The translations under genes and the position numbers were made by a program. From contig NC_037645.1 in the NCBI RefSeq assembly GCF_003254395.2, positions 8,679,229-8,743,228 of the forward strand: DNA of 64,000 bases, read 5' to 3'. The number at the start of each line of letters is the position of its first letter. The first letter of the stretch is position 1. This document shows, piece by piece, positions 22,402-34,849 of this stretch. This DNA comes from Apis mellifera. Its lineage: Eukaryota > Arthropoda > Insecta > Hymenoptera > Apidae. The notes under the pieces were generated by a model, which ran no database searches, was not told where the DNA came from, and saw nothing but the letters and a program-made list of their open reading frames with translations.

Positions 22402-25359
22402 ATATCTCGAAAATTTTTTCCATTCTTTTTCTATTTCGAAAAAGAGAGGAAGAGTAATTTTTTTTAATGAACGAAATAATAGATTTTTCTTCTTTTTTCG
22501 AAATCGTGATCGATAAAAATTCGAATCTAAATTCGATCTCCTTTTTTTTTTTTTTTTTTTTTAGGAAGTCAATGAGGAATTACTGCAATCATTAATCCTT
22601 TTGTAGTTTTATTAAATCCAGGATGCATCGGCTGTCAAAAATCACTACAAATCCGCGCAACGTGATATTTTTATGGCCTGTCCGTCCAACGAAATAGCAC
22701 ATTCATACAGGCGCGCACGAACTCGAACAAAAAGAAAAGAATAATGGAAGAATTTCTCGTCTATTAGTTTCGTTTTCCATCTTGAAACCGATGAATGCGA
22801 AATTATGAGAGATATCGAACGGAAAGAGAGAGAGAGAGAGAGAGAAAAAGGATGGGTCTCGAATCGAATTAACAAAATTCCTTGATACAAACGTCGGGAG
22901 GAACAATAGATCGTTCGACCGGTGGATTAATTCGCACGGCTGAATGGAAATAATAAGCTTTATGGAAGCTTTATCGATCACCACGTGGAAGATTAATGTG
23001 TCTCTGTTTCCTATTGTTCGTGTATCGGAATCGCTTGCCATCCGTGCAACCAGAAATTTGTATATTATTTTATTAATATATACGCGTAATTCGAAAGAAG
23101 AAAATGATATTTCATGAAATTTTGAACATATATATATATATGAATATATAATTTTCGAGAGAAATCGTTCGTGAATGTATTTCGAAAAAAAAAAAAAAAA
23201 GAAAAATATAAATCATAGATGCAAGGAAAAAATATTTTTCCCTTCGTCTCTTTTATCGTTCCAATTTTTCCCCAGGAAAAACAGTGTCGATGCAAATATT
23301 AAAATAAGGATATACAAGTATTCCTTCTTGTTCCACTTGTAAAATCTACCCAGTATTTTACTATCATTTGAATCACAATACTTAGAATTACTTTTTTTCT
23401 TTCTCGCGAGTTTCCTTTGAAAATTTTTTTCTGGAAATATTGAAGCAATGGAAGAAGAAGAAGGAGAGAGAGAGAAAAAAAACTCTAGGAAACCAGCGAG
23501 CTGAAGAAAAATAAAGTTTAAAAATCCACGTTCCCGTTAAAAAGTCGATAAATTTCTTGGGAAAGAATCCCAAAGGGGGATCTTTAATTGCGTCAAAAAG
23601 TTTGCTCGGATGATTAGAATGAGATGTTGTTGTTAATTCTCTCGACGATTGTTGTTGTTGTTGTTGTTGTTTGTTCGCCTTGCTCTTCCTTCCATTTTTT
23701 TCCAATACTAAAAAAAAAAATTAAACAGATTTTGTTGTTTCGATTTGTTCGCCTTGTTCTTCCTTCCATTTTTTTTCCAACGATAAAAAAAAAATTAAAC
23801 AGATTTTAAACAATTTTAAAAAATTGTTTAAAACAATTTTTGTTGTTGTAAAAAATTTAAACAACGTAACAAATTTGAATCAAGTCGAATTTCAAGTCTA
23901 ATTCAAATCTGACACGAGCCTAGCTTTTAGAATTCAATCCAACAATACAATTCGAAGGTTAATAATTCATCCATGCATGGATCTTCAAGTTTCGTATGCA
24001 CGGGTGCATACGGTTGAATTCGTATATTAAAATATGGAACGATCGAAACGAATTAATTTGCATTTATAAATTTTTAAATTTATATTTCACGCTTCGCGGG
24101 ATGTCTTCATTAACAAGCAACTCCATCAAAAAAAAAAAAAAAAAAAAAAGAAACTTCATACTTATAATACATTCGTTGAACGAGATATAAAAAATAAAAT
24201 AGAAATTTTTTATTTTAATAATCATCGAACGAAATTTGATCTCGAGGACATCTCGTATTCTCCGAAAAAAATTAATTTCATTTTCTCTAAATTCACATAA
24301 AAAATAAAAACTTTTATCCAATCAAAAATTTCTAATATACAAAAAGTATAAAAATATTTCATTGAACACGATTACTGATGGACTACGTATCCCCCCTCTC
24401 CTTCGCGAAACGTGGTAAAAATTCGTGGAAATACAAGAGCAATAATAACACAAAAAAAAAAAAAAAAAAAAATAAATGTCAAAAAATGACGAAACAATTT
24501 GTCATTCACGGTTCCTGATTCCGAGCTTCGTACGGAAGAATATATTCCTGAGAAAGAAATTATAATGGAAAAAGATATTACGTGTTCTCCAATCCGAGAC
24601 GAGGCGAGACGTTGCTTCCGCTCAAGCTTTTCAATCCTGAGAGACAGGTTGGATGTTTTAAAGCCGGCGAAACCGTGATATACGGGTACATTTTCCAGTA
24701 GTGGAGTAGGAAAGGAGAGGGGGAAGAGATAAGATAAGGAAAGGAAGAAGGAGAGGGAAGAGGGGATAGAAAGGAAGAGAAGGAAGAGAGTGTGTTTTCT
24801 TAACGTGTTTTTTTTTTTAATGTATTTGTTTCGAGCCGAGGCGTCGCTCGCCCGTTCGAGATATAAACAGCGTCCCAACCGAGAAAGGAAAACAACGTTT
24901 AAACGTCAAGGATGCGAGTTTAAAATAAATTCTTTTTTTTTTTTTTTTTGTTTCTCGAGCAATCGTCAAGAAAATCGTTTCAATACATAGAAGGATACGT
25001 AAGAAAGTCAAGTTAAATTATATCTATGAAATATTAAACTATATATAACTTATTATTTGTATACTATTTAAAGGTTAGGACGAAAGTCGTGAAGAGAGAG
25101 ACGGATCATTCGTCACGCTATTGGTTAAATTCATCGTAGAGAGAGACGAAAGAATTTCCACATCTATTTTCGATCGAGTTTCTTAATTTTCATTCTTAAT
25201 TCTGATTCGATTAATAGAATCGTAATTATTAGCGACAAACTATATGTAATAATTACTTTTGAGAGAGTTGAATAGAGAATTGGAATTCGTACGGATAAAG
25301 CGATCTCGTTGCGTTTCGAAACAGTTTCTCGTGCGGTACAAAGAATTTTCCACGAGAAA
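22400..25359. other. Intron 1 interior, no exon seen
   Basis: AT-rich with poly-T/poly-A tracts (22543-22561, 23184-23201, 24128-24149, 24453-24472, 24932-24949), (GTT)n at 23650-23671 and a two-copy duplication of about 75 bp at 23672-23812 sharing TTTGTTCGCCTTG[C/T]TCTTCC. Reading frames are homopolymer-driven. Confidence 0.45.
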
Positions 25360-25730
25360 TTCTCAGGATCGTGAGGCACGTGAAACACGACGACGACGAC
25401 GACAGAAGCGGCAGAAAGCTTTCCGATGTATTAGCTCAAAACCGGGAAAAGCTGAAAGACCGTCCAAGTCGTATTAAATTTTCTTTTAACTTAGTCAGAC
25501 ATGGAAGCCCCACCTATTCACTTTTGCCCCTTTCATCGTGTCTTATCTCCGCCCATTTTATTGGCCGCGGCCAATCATTTCTATCAGAATCCACTCTATG
25601 CGCGCGTGTGTGTGAGAGAGACAGAGAGAGAAGGAAAAAATTAACAAAGAAAAGATTCACGAAATCGAACGTATCAAGGAAATTTCTATTTTTTAAGAAT
25701 CCTCCATTCCAAAACGATTCTTAAAATCAA
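25360..25730. promoter_or_regulatory. Promoter-like island with palindromic double CCAAT box
   Basis: Contains a perfect 16-base palindrome ATTGGCCGCGGCCAAT at 25560-25575, i.e. two back-to-back CCAAT boxes, next to TCCGCCCATTTTA and CCCCACCTATT words. A + frame (25371-25724) is open across it and its first 80 residues are reasonably complex, but no domain is recognisable and the end is low-complexity. It resembles an intronic (alternative or bidirectional) promoter more than an exon. Confidence 0.35.
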
Positions 25731-25884
25731 AATATCTGGAAATTTTTATTTTGCCTCTCGGATCAAAATATCAGAAAAATTTTATTTTCGTTTCGGTAAT
25801 AGAATATATGCATCACGAGAATTTCTTATTCTATGTCGTATTTTCAAGTAATTTTTCATGTACCACTTTCAACAAGCGATCTTT

Positions 25885-27010
25885 CGCAATAATTATTCGT
25901 ACATAAACCATGTTCTCCGATTCAACTCCAATCTCAATTTTTAATTTTTGCAAGTTTTTTTGCAATAATTATTAGATGAATGAAATATCGAAGAAGAATA
26001 TACTTTCCAATTTTCCATATACTCAATCTTCTTTTTGTATAGACAGTTTGAAAATCACTAGTTCCTTTAATAATTATTCGTACATAAATGAAAGAACCAA
26101 TATCGAAGAAGAATATATCTTCCAATTTTCGATCGAACGTAGCAGAACTTTCCACTCAACTTTTGCACAGGCAACACAAATATTCTTTCACAATAATTAT
26201 TCGTACGTAAATGAAAAAGAGTCGATACCTTCCAATTTTTTTTCGTTCGAACGTAACAAAGTTTTCCATATATACAACTTTCAATACAAATGTCACTAGT
26301 TTTACAATATATACAACTTTCAATACAAATGTCACTAGTTTTACAATAATTATTCGTAATAAATGAAAAAGAGTCGATATTTTGCAATTTTCGATCAAAG
26401 GTAGTAGAATTTTCCATATATCCAACTTGCAACAACAAATGTCACTAGTTCTTTCACGATAATTATTCGTACATGAATGAAAAAGAGTCGATATCGTATC
26501 TTCCAATTTTCGATCGAAGGTAGCAGAATTTTCCATATATCCAACTTTCAATACAAGTTCTTTTACAATAAATGAAAGAGTCGATAATTGCAATTTTCAA
26601 TGGAAGGTAGCAGAATTTTCCGTATATCCAACACAAATGTCACTAGTTATTTTACGATAATTATTCGTGCATAAATGAAAAAGAGTCGATATTTTCCAAT
26701 TTTCGATCGAAACGGAGTTTTCCATGTATCCAATTTTCGATACAAGTTTTTATACAATAATTATTCGTACATAAATGAAAGAGTCGATATCTTGCAATTT
26801 TCGATCGAACGTAACAAAGTTTTCCATATACCAACTTTCAACACGAATGTCACTAGTTGTTTCACGATAATTATTCGTACATAAATGAAAAAGAATCGAT
26901 ATCTTTCAATATTCGATCGAAGCAGAATTTTCCATATATCTTTCAACATTTTCAAAATGTTTACAATAATTATTCTTACATAAATGAAAAAGAGTCGACA
27001 TTCAAAAAGA
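25885..27010. repeat. Tandem array, ~100-120 bp units, about ten copies
   Basis: AATAATTATTCGTACATAAA recurs about ten times, with GAGTCGATATCTTCCAATTT, TTCGATCGAA and TTCCATATATCCAACTTTC. Frames on both strands here arise from the repeat. Confidence 0.92.
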
Positions 27011-28443
27011 ACAACACGTCTTCCAATTTTCGATGATAGATCAGGTTAACAAAATATCACGTAATATCTATTTATATACTTCCCTTAAACGATATCATTC
27101 GGGTCCTTTCCCCCAGATCGCTTCACCCTAGCCATTCCTCACTCGTTCGACATCGAAGAATTTCATCAGCATCCCCGATGGTGACTCACCAGCGCCCCCC
27201 TCCTCTCTGTCCATTGCGCGATAACGAAACAACGAAGCGATATCCTCCAATTTTCGATCGAACGAATAGAATCTTCTTCTATTCTTAACTTCTTCCAACT
27301 TCTTTTTCACTTTCGGCCGAAGAAGAGATGATTTCGCGCGTTTACGTAACAACATACACACGATTTCGTACTTTCGTTTGGCGATGAAGAAAATAAAACA
27401 CGCTAAGACGCCTAATTCAATTGTTATTAAGAGGCGAGTTGAGAGGCGACTCTCAGCGCCACGACCCACAGCGGTGGACGAACTATGTATTAAAAATTCA
27501 TTTTCAATGTAACGGTATTATATAATATAATCGTGCATTAAAACTCTTTTTAAAGAGTTCAGATTGAATACGTTTATATGCAGAGAACTAATCAGTCAGA
27601 TTTCGAAAATTAAGAAGAAATATTCTGCAAATTTATTAAGAAACGTTTAAATATGATATCCATTTAAAATATATATATTTTTTTAAATATATTTTTAACG
27701 TTATAATTCATATTTAAAAAAATTATACTTTTGTTTTGCTCTTTTCATTTTTTTTTCTATTTCATTCCAAGTTATATTATATGTTTTCCCTATATAAATA
27801 TTTGTATATTTATATACTTTTTATATATTGATTACCTATATTTTCTTTCTTAGTCTATATAATTAAACGTTAAATTTTTCTATATATATATTTTTACGTT
27901 ATATACATTTTCAGTGAAATAATGAATTAAAAGCGGAAAAAAATAATTTTGTCCAATTCGAATCCTCCTATCTTTCGAACCACAATGTGCGAACGATAAT
28001 CTCTTTACTTATACCAGATTTCGTTATCTCCAATTAATATAAGCGCGATATTGATCCGTGAATAGATAGTTCTTTCTTCCTTTATTATTATATATTCTTA
28101 TTATATATATATTACTATTCTTCTTATTATTATTATATTATTATATAATGTCTCCAACCATATTAATTCAGATTCGCCATGATCGTGGCAAAAGCATCGT
28201 TATAAAAATTTAGAACCTCGATCAAAATGAATTTGATTTTGAACTCGATCGAGATCTATTAAAAAAATAAACGTATTAAAAGAAAATTAAAAAAAACTGT
28301 GAAAAATCGATCCAACAAGAGATAAAACTCATTAAAAAAATCTAAATTAAATCCTCTCACGATCTAAATTATTACCATCTCTAAAATGACACGTAAAAGC
28401 TTGGAAACGAATAGCTCTCATTTTTTCTTTTTTTCCTGTACAG
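27011..28443. other. End of intron 1
   Basis: A somewhat CpG-rich stretch (27100-27480) followed by strongly AT-rich sequence. The last 30 bases are a good pyrimidine tract ending CCTGTACAG, the acceptor for the next exon. Confidence 0.5.
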
Positions 28444-28707
28444 GGCGAGGTGGCGGCCAGATCCGTGGCCGGATCCGTGAGAAGCACGAGGAGATGGGCG
28501 AGCCTTCGACAACACGTGGCAGCTAACGAAGGCGGGAAGCCGAGGGTCGAGTTGCTCCTCGATCCACCCGGATCCAAGCCCTCGACCCCGTCCTCCCCCC
28601 AGCCGCACACCCCCAACACCCCGCGAACGCCCCACACGCCCTCGAGGAAGTCCAATTGGGAGGTGATCGAACACTTCACCGGCGCCCCACGTCCCTCCAT
28701 CGTGACG
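28444..28707 (+). CDS. Adenylyl cyclase (type 5/6-like), N-terminal cytoplasmic exon
   Basis: A 264-base exon, 88 codons in phase 0/0, bounded by a strong acceptor (pyrimidine tract then TACAG|GGC) and a consensus donor (ACG|GTGAGT). It is strikingly GC-rich against very AT-rich flanks, as expected for coding DNA here. Residues 28-115 of the model: an Arg/Ser-rich start (VRSTRRWASLRQHV), then an acidic/Leu patch, then a disordered Pro-rich segment with six Ser/Thr-Pro sites (STP, SSP, HTP, NTP, RTP, HTP), ending WEVIEHFTGAPRPSIVT. The Ser/Thr-Pro cluster suggests regulation by proline-directed kinases (inference). Its place in the cyclase gene rests on phase, strand and order, because N-termini of this family are variable. 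Confidence 0.7.
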
Positions 28708-30126
28708 GTGAGTTGGCACCGATACGATGGTGCTGAATGTACGAAATGGACCGAGGAGTCTATTCTTCCTTTTCACCCTATTCCACTTCGAACTTGTCGA
28801 AACCGATCGAATTAAGCAGTTTTGTCATCGGTTAAGGTTAATTTCATTCGGTTTGATCACTCGTTTCGTCATTCGGGGTGAGGAGGGGGAAGGGAGGAGT
28901 TGATGAAGGAGCGCGACGATGAAGTTGCGTTAGATAGAGATAGAGATATTGGGATTATGTTATATTGATCTTTTTCCCTTTCTTTTGTAGAATTTTCGTG
29001 GAATTGTACCCTTCTTTTTTATTTTTATTTTTGATAATTGTATGTTATGGATATTAGGATTTGGGATAATTTTTGTGAATTTCAGAAATTTTAATAAAAT
29101 TTTATCGAAGTATCTTTCGATAAAAATTCTTTAGAGATGTCGGAATATTATTAATTTTTTTCTTTTAAGTGGAATTATGTTCTTTTTTTTATTTTTATTT
29201 TTAACACGTTTAATAACTGGAAAAAATTATATATCAGGATTTGGGATAATTTTTGTGAATTTCAACAAAATTCGAAATCTTTCGAGATATCGGAATATTA
29301 TTAATTTTTTCTTTTTCGTAGGTGGAATCGTGTCCTTTTTTTTTTTTTATTTGTTTAATAATTAGAAAAGATTATATGTTATATATTAGGATTTGAGATA
29401 ATTTTGTAAAATTCATTCGGAAATTTCAACAAAATTCGAAATATCTTTCGATAAAAATTCTTTAGAGATATCGGAATATTATTAATTTTTTCTTTTTCAT
29501 AAATGGAATCGTGTCCTTTTTTTATTTTTATTTTAATAATTAGAAAAGATTACATATTAGATTTGGAATATTTTTGTAAAATTTAGTTCAGAAATTTTAA
29601 TAAAATTCGAAATCTTTCGATAAAAATTCTTTATAGATATTGGAATATTATTAATTTTTCCTTTTCATAGGTGAAATCGTGTCCTTTGTTTAATTTTTAT
29701 TTTTAACACGTTTAACAACTGGAAAAAAATTATATATTAGAATTTGGAATATTTTTATAAAATTCATTTGGAAATTTCAACAAAATTCAAAGTATCTTTC
29801 CATAAATATAAAAAATAACCTGCATCGATCGATTTCTACTATCATAAACAAAAAAAAAAAATATATAACAATTTTTAATAAAAATTTATTCCTCCTTCAA
29901 CAACCTCTCCTCTTTGAGAAACATTTAATTATTTAACAAGATTTGATTAATTTTAACACTAATCGCCATATATATATAAATGTATCACATATTATTTTTC
30001 CCTAACTCACCCCTCCTCGTTGTGAATGAATGACGGTTCAATTGGCGATCAGATAGTTGTGAAAAAGCGAGAGGAAGGGAGAAAAAATGGGATTTTAATC
30101 GAATGCAAATGACAAAATGTCGACAG
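28708..30126. repeat. Intron 2, largely a tandem array (29010-29830)
   Basis: TCGGAATATTATTAATTTTT recurs at about 29140, 29285, 29468 and 29636, with GGAATCGTGTCCTTTTTT, ATTAGGATTTGGGATAAT and ATAAAAATTCTTTAGAGAT; units are about 145-185 bp. The flanks (28708-29000 and 29830-30126) are unique; the 3' end lacks a strong pyrimidine tract next to the proposed acceptor. Confidence 0.85.
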
Positions 30127-30282
30127 ATGAACAGGGGGTCGGAGGTCGGGATAGGCATCACCAGCGAAAAGGAAATGATAAAGAAGTGCATCGACACGTC
30201 GATGACCCAACCACCGAGGAAGTGCGCGCTTTGCCGTTTCTTGAAGTCGCTCTGCGCCTCCCATCATTTCAAGAATTTACAG
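30127..30282 (+). CDS. Adenylyl cyclase (type 5/6-like), Cys-rich pre-membrane exon
   Basis: Fifty-two codons from ATG 30127 to a good donor TTACAG|GTAAAT; phase 0 at both ends, so it joins 28444-28707 and 42870-43083 in frame (model residues 116-167). It begins MNRGSEVGIGITSEKEMIKK and ends with a Cys-containing segment CALCRFLKSLC...HHFKNLQ. In vertebrate type 5/6 cyclases a similar short Phe/Lys/Gln-rich segment directly precedes LYQRYF. Cys 148, 151 and 158 near the membrane are candidates for palmitoylation (inference). Oddity: the acceptor GTCGACAG has little pyrimidine tract, and the first codon is Met, with in-frame ATGs upstream at 30103 and 30109. The exon may therefore also serve as an alternative start, or its 5' boundary may differ. 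Confidence 0.72.
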
Positions 30283-30599
30283 GTAAATGAATCTTTTTTT
30301 TTCTTTTTCCTGATTTTTCCTTCTCGCCAATTCAAATTCTTCGAATTTTAAAAATTCCTATTATGAGAGTAAAACAAAGATTCTGCAAGATTTAAGAAGA
30401 AATTTAAATTTATTTTGGTTTTATATCGTAAAATATAATATATAATTTTATATTTATATTGTAAAATATTGTAAATTTATATTGTAAAATATAAATTGAA
30501 TAGATGTTATGGAAAAAGGAAAAAGGAAGGAGGATACGTTTTCAATTTTCGATTTGAGTAATTTCGAATTAAAAAATATTGATGAGATTTTAAAAAAAA
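30283..30599. other. Start of intron 3
   Basis: AT-rich, with repeated ATTGTAAAATATAAATT words; nothing else seen. Confidence 0.5.
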
Positions 30600-31217
30600 T
30601 CTCTCTAAGATTATGAAAATTATGTATTATCTTAAGTATCTGACTAGTCAAATATTAAACGTAAGGATTAAATTTGTGGTATTAAAAATTCTTCGTTGCA
30701 CTTTCGATCGAAATTATTTTATCTACGATTATCGGAAAATCTTTTCACGGAAAAGATTATGAAAATTATATTTCATATTAAATATATGACTAGTCAAATA
30801 TTAAACGTAAGAATTATATTAAATTTGTGGCATTAAAAATTCTTCGTTTCAATCGAATTTTATCAACGAATACCAAAAATCTTTCCACGAAAAGGATATG
30901 AAGAAATAAAAATTACTACACTTTCAATGGAAATAATCTTATCAACGAGTAGCAAAAATCTTTCCACGAAAAAGATAATAAAAATTACATTTTATATTGA
31001 TTAAAAGAAATACCTATTACTCGAGTATTATTAAAGATAAGAATTAAATTGTCCTGCTATAATAATAATAAAAAAAAAATTCTTCGTTACATTTTCAATA
31101 AAAATGAATGGAAATAATTTTATCAACGATTGCCAAAAATCTTTCCACGAAAAAGATAATAAAAATTAATTATATTACATCGAGTATAAATGCCTATTAT
31201 ACCTAAATGTATCCTGC

Positions 31218-31287
<70 letters not shown>

Positions 31288-32048
31288 TTCTTCGTTACAC
31301 TTTCAAATGGAAACGAATGGAAATAATTTTCATCAACGATGAAGAAATAAAAATCATTACAGTTTCAATGGAAATAATCTTATCAAGGATTACCAAAAAT
31401 TTTTGCACGAAAAAGATAATAAAAATTACATTTTACATTGAATAAAAAAAAATACCTATATTATCTAAATGTGTTCTACTATGTAATAATAATAATAATA
31501 AATTCTTCATTATACTTTCAAATGGAAATAATTTTATCAACGATTATCAAAAATCTTTCACGAAAAGGATATGAAAAAATAAAAATCATTACACTTTCAA
31601 TGGAAATAATTTTATCAATAAATACCAAAAATCTTTCCACGAAAAAGATAATAAAAATTACATTTTATATTTAGTAAAGAAAATATTTGACTACTCAAGT
31701 ATTATTAAAGATAAGAATTAAACTTGTTCTGCTATAATAATAATAAAAAAAAAATTCTTCGTTACACTTTCAATGGAAATAATCTTATCAACGAATAAAA
31801 ATCTTTCCACGAAAAGGATAATAAAAATTACATTTTATATTGAATAAAAAAAATACCTATATTACCTAAATGTGTCTTACTATATAATAATAATAATAAT
31901 AATAAATTCTTTGTTACACTTTCAATGGAAATAATTCATATTCATTCAAATATCAACGAATATGAAAAATCTTTCCATGAAAAAGATAATAAAAATTACA
32001 TTTTACATTGAATAAAGAAAATACTTATTATATCTAAATGTGTCCTAC

Positions 32049-32092
<44 letters not shown>

Positions 32093-32740
32093 TTCTTTGT
32101 TACACTTTCAATCGAAATAACTTTATCAACGAATACCAAAAATCTTTCCACGAAAAGGATATGAAGAAATAAAAATTACTACACTTCCAATGGAAATAAT
32201 CTTATCAACGAATACCAAAAATCTTTCCACGAAAAGGATAATAAAAATTCCATTTTACATCGAATAAAGAAAATACCTATTATACCCAAATATGTCCTGC
32301 TATAATAATAATAAAAAGAAAAATTCTTCGTTACACTTTCAATCGAAATAATTTTATCAACGATTACCAAAAATTTTTCCACGAAAAAGATAATAAAAAT
32401 TACATTTTATATTGAATAAAAAAAATACCTATATTACCTAAATGTGTCTTACTATATAATAATAATAATAATAATAATAAATTCTTTGTTACACTTTCAA
32501 TGGAAATAATTCATATTCATTCAAATATCAACGAATATGAAAAATCTTTTCACGAAAAAGATAACAAAAATTATATTTTACATTTGAATAAAGTACAATA
32601 CAATTATATTTTATTATTTGAATAAAGAAAATATCTATTATACCTAAATGTGTCCTGCTATAATAATAATAAAAAGAAAAATTCTTCGTTACACTTTCAA
32701 TGGAAATAATTTTATCAACTACCGAAACAACGAAAACTTT
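30600..32740. repeat. Large tandem array in intron 3, ~130-180 bp units
   Basis: More than ten units sharing TTACACTTTCAATGGAAATA, TTTATCAACGAATACCAAAA, TCTTTCCACGAAAAAGATAA and CCTAAATGTGTCCTGCTATA. Each unit ends in a variable (AAT)n tract, the longest at 31219-31286 (about 22 copies) and 32055-32090. Frames such as 31438-31674 are repeat-derived. Confidence 0.93.
31219..31286. repeat. (AAT)n microsatellite
   Basis: About 22 uninterrupted copies within one unit of the array. Confidence 0.97.
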
Positions 32741-33239
32741 TCACGAAAAACATTTACATTCACGTGAAACGAATATATATACCGTAATATATCGTAACGC
32801 ACAAGAACAATCCGGAAACTAATTAACAAAAGTGAAATACGTTGAGAACTAATAGTTACTCCCTGCGAAACACTATTATACGTGCAAAATAAGCGAAAAA
32901 CTTTTGCAGCGAAACTCTGCACGGGGAATACTCTGGCGGAGTGGGGGAAATGTTCTCCTAATAAAGATGATTTAAATGGCGAAATGTCGAAACGAAAAAT
33001 GGCGGGACGGGGGAAAATATTGCGGGAGCAATGATACGCGTTTGTAAAACGAGGATGTTAACGAGATGTAATAATTGCGGATCCTCGGTTAAGCGAGGGG
33101 GAGGGAGAACGGACGAACAATCGCGCAACAAGTTCGCGCGGATGGAGGAAATCCGGAAGCGGAGAGTCGAGGAAACTGGCGCACCTGCGTTCCTACTTAT
33201 TTCCGTCGATTCGAATCTCCGGTAAACAGCAATGTATTC
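32741..33239. other. CpG-richer unique block in intron 3
   Basis: More complex than the flanking arrays. A + frame (33031-33225; ends near CTCCG|GTAAAC) reads MIRVCKTRMLTRCNNC... and is Arg/Glu-rich; it has no recognised domain and, lying inside intron 3, no support as an exon. Possibly regulatory. Confidence 0.3.
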
Positions 33240-34690
33240 GTGATTCGAGGCGAAAATTTTCTATTTCCTATTGGTTCCTATTAGTTCTATAGACAACGGA
33301 ATTTGGAAAATTATTTATATTGCGTTCGATTGATTATTAATTTTGGAAAAATATTATCGATGCTTCGATGTTTCGAAACTGTAGAATTTAAACCGCGAGG
33401 AATTTGTATTTGTATTGTATTTGTATTGTGTTGTTTGAAAGATTCGAATTCATTTTGAATTACGGAATTATTCAATTATTATTCCAATTGTATTTGATTT
33501 ATTAATGTTGGAAAAAATTATATTTTTTTTTTGGTATCGATGATTCATCTTCTAATTGATAAGAAATCGAAAAAAGTAAAAAGTTTCCATTGTTTTGAAT
33601 TTAAACTGCGAGAAATTTGTATTTCCGTTTGACAATGAAAGATTCGAATTCATTTTCAATTGCAGAATTATTCTTATTCCAATTGTATTTGATTTATTAA
33701 TATTGGAAAAATATTAGATATACTTCATCTTCTAATTGATAAGAAATCGATAAAAGGTTTCCATCATTTCAAATCTGCAGAATTTAAACAAGAAATTTGT
33801 ATTTCCATTTGATAATGAAAGATTCAATTATTATTCAATTATTATTCTAATTGTACTTGATTTATTAATTTTCGAAAAAATATATTTGATATCAATGCTT
33901 CATCTTCTAATTAAAAAGAAATCGATAAAAAGTTTCCATCGTTTCGAATCTGCAGAATTTAAAGCGCGAGAAATTTGACAATGAAAGATTCGAATTCATT
34001 TTCAATTGCAGAATTATTCATATTCCAATTGTGTTTGATTTATTAATATTGGAAAAATATTGCTATCGATGCTTCATCTTCTAATTGATAAGAAATCGAT
34101 AAAAAGTTTCCATCGTTTTGAATTTGTATTTCCGTTTGACAATGAAAGATCGAATTCATTTTCAATTGCAAAATTATTCATATTTCAATTGTATTTGATT
34201 TTAATTAATTTTGGAAAAATATACTTCATCTTGTAATTGATAAGAAATCGATAAAAGATTTCCATCATTTCGAATTTGTATTTCCGTTTGACAATGAAAG
34301 ATCGAATTCATTTTCAATTGCAAAATTATTCATATTTCAATTATATTTGATTTATTAATTTTAAAAATATACTTCATCTCGTAATTGATAAGAAATCGAT
34401 AAAAGATTTTCATTTCCATCGTTTTTCGAATTTGTAATTCCGTTTGACAATGAAGAATCGAATTCATTCTCGTTGGAAAATTATTGCTATCGATACTCGT
34501 TCCAAATCGTTTCGTAACTGACAAGAAATTGATATTAGAATTTTCATTTTCGTCCATTCGAATCTGCAGAATTAAACCGCGAAAAAAATTTGTATTTCCG
34601 TTCCGACAATGAAGAATCGAATTCGTTCTCGTTAGAAAATTATTGCTTTCGATACTTTATAATTGACGAGATATTGGAATTTGATTTAAT
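33240..34690. repeat. Tandem array in intron 3, ~120-150 bp units
   Basis: TTCGAATTCATTTTCAATTG, TCTAATTGATAAGAAATCGA, TTTCCATCGTTT and TTTGTATTTCCGTTTGACAA recur about eight to ten times with frequent block deletions. Confidence 0.9.
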
Positions 34691-34849
34691 AATTTCTAGA
34701 ATCAAAGATAATAATTTCAAATAATTACAAAATTATACGAAACATAAATAAAATGTCATTAGACTAATATTAGAATAATCGATCGCTTATACATCGATTC
34801 ATCTATCAACAATGAAAGAACGAAACAAGAAAATCTATTATTCATTACA

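Noticed and set aside
26067..26593. Minus-strand open frames of 123 and 145 codons
   Set aside because: They contain repeated peptide phrases that follow the DNA tandem unit; frames change between units and no domain is present.
28347..28776. Two minus-strand Gly/Val-rich open frames
   Set aside because: They lie antisense to the GC-rich exon 28444-28707; the + strand reading has matching splice sites and phases.
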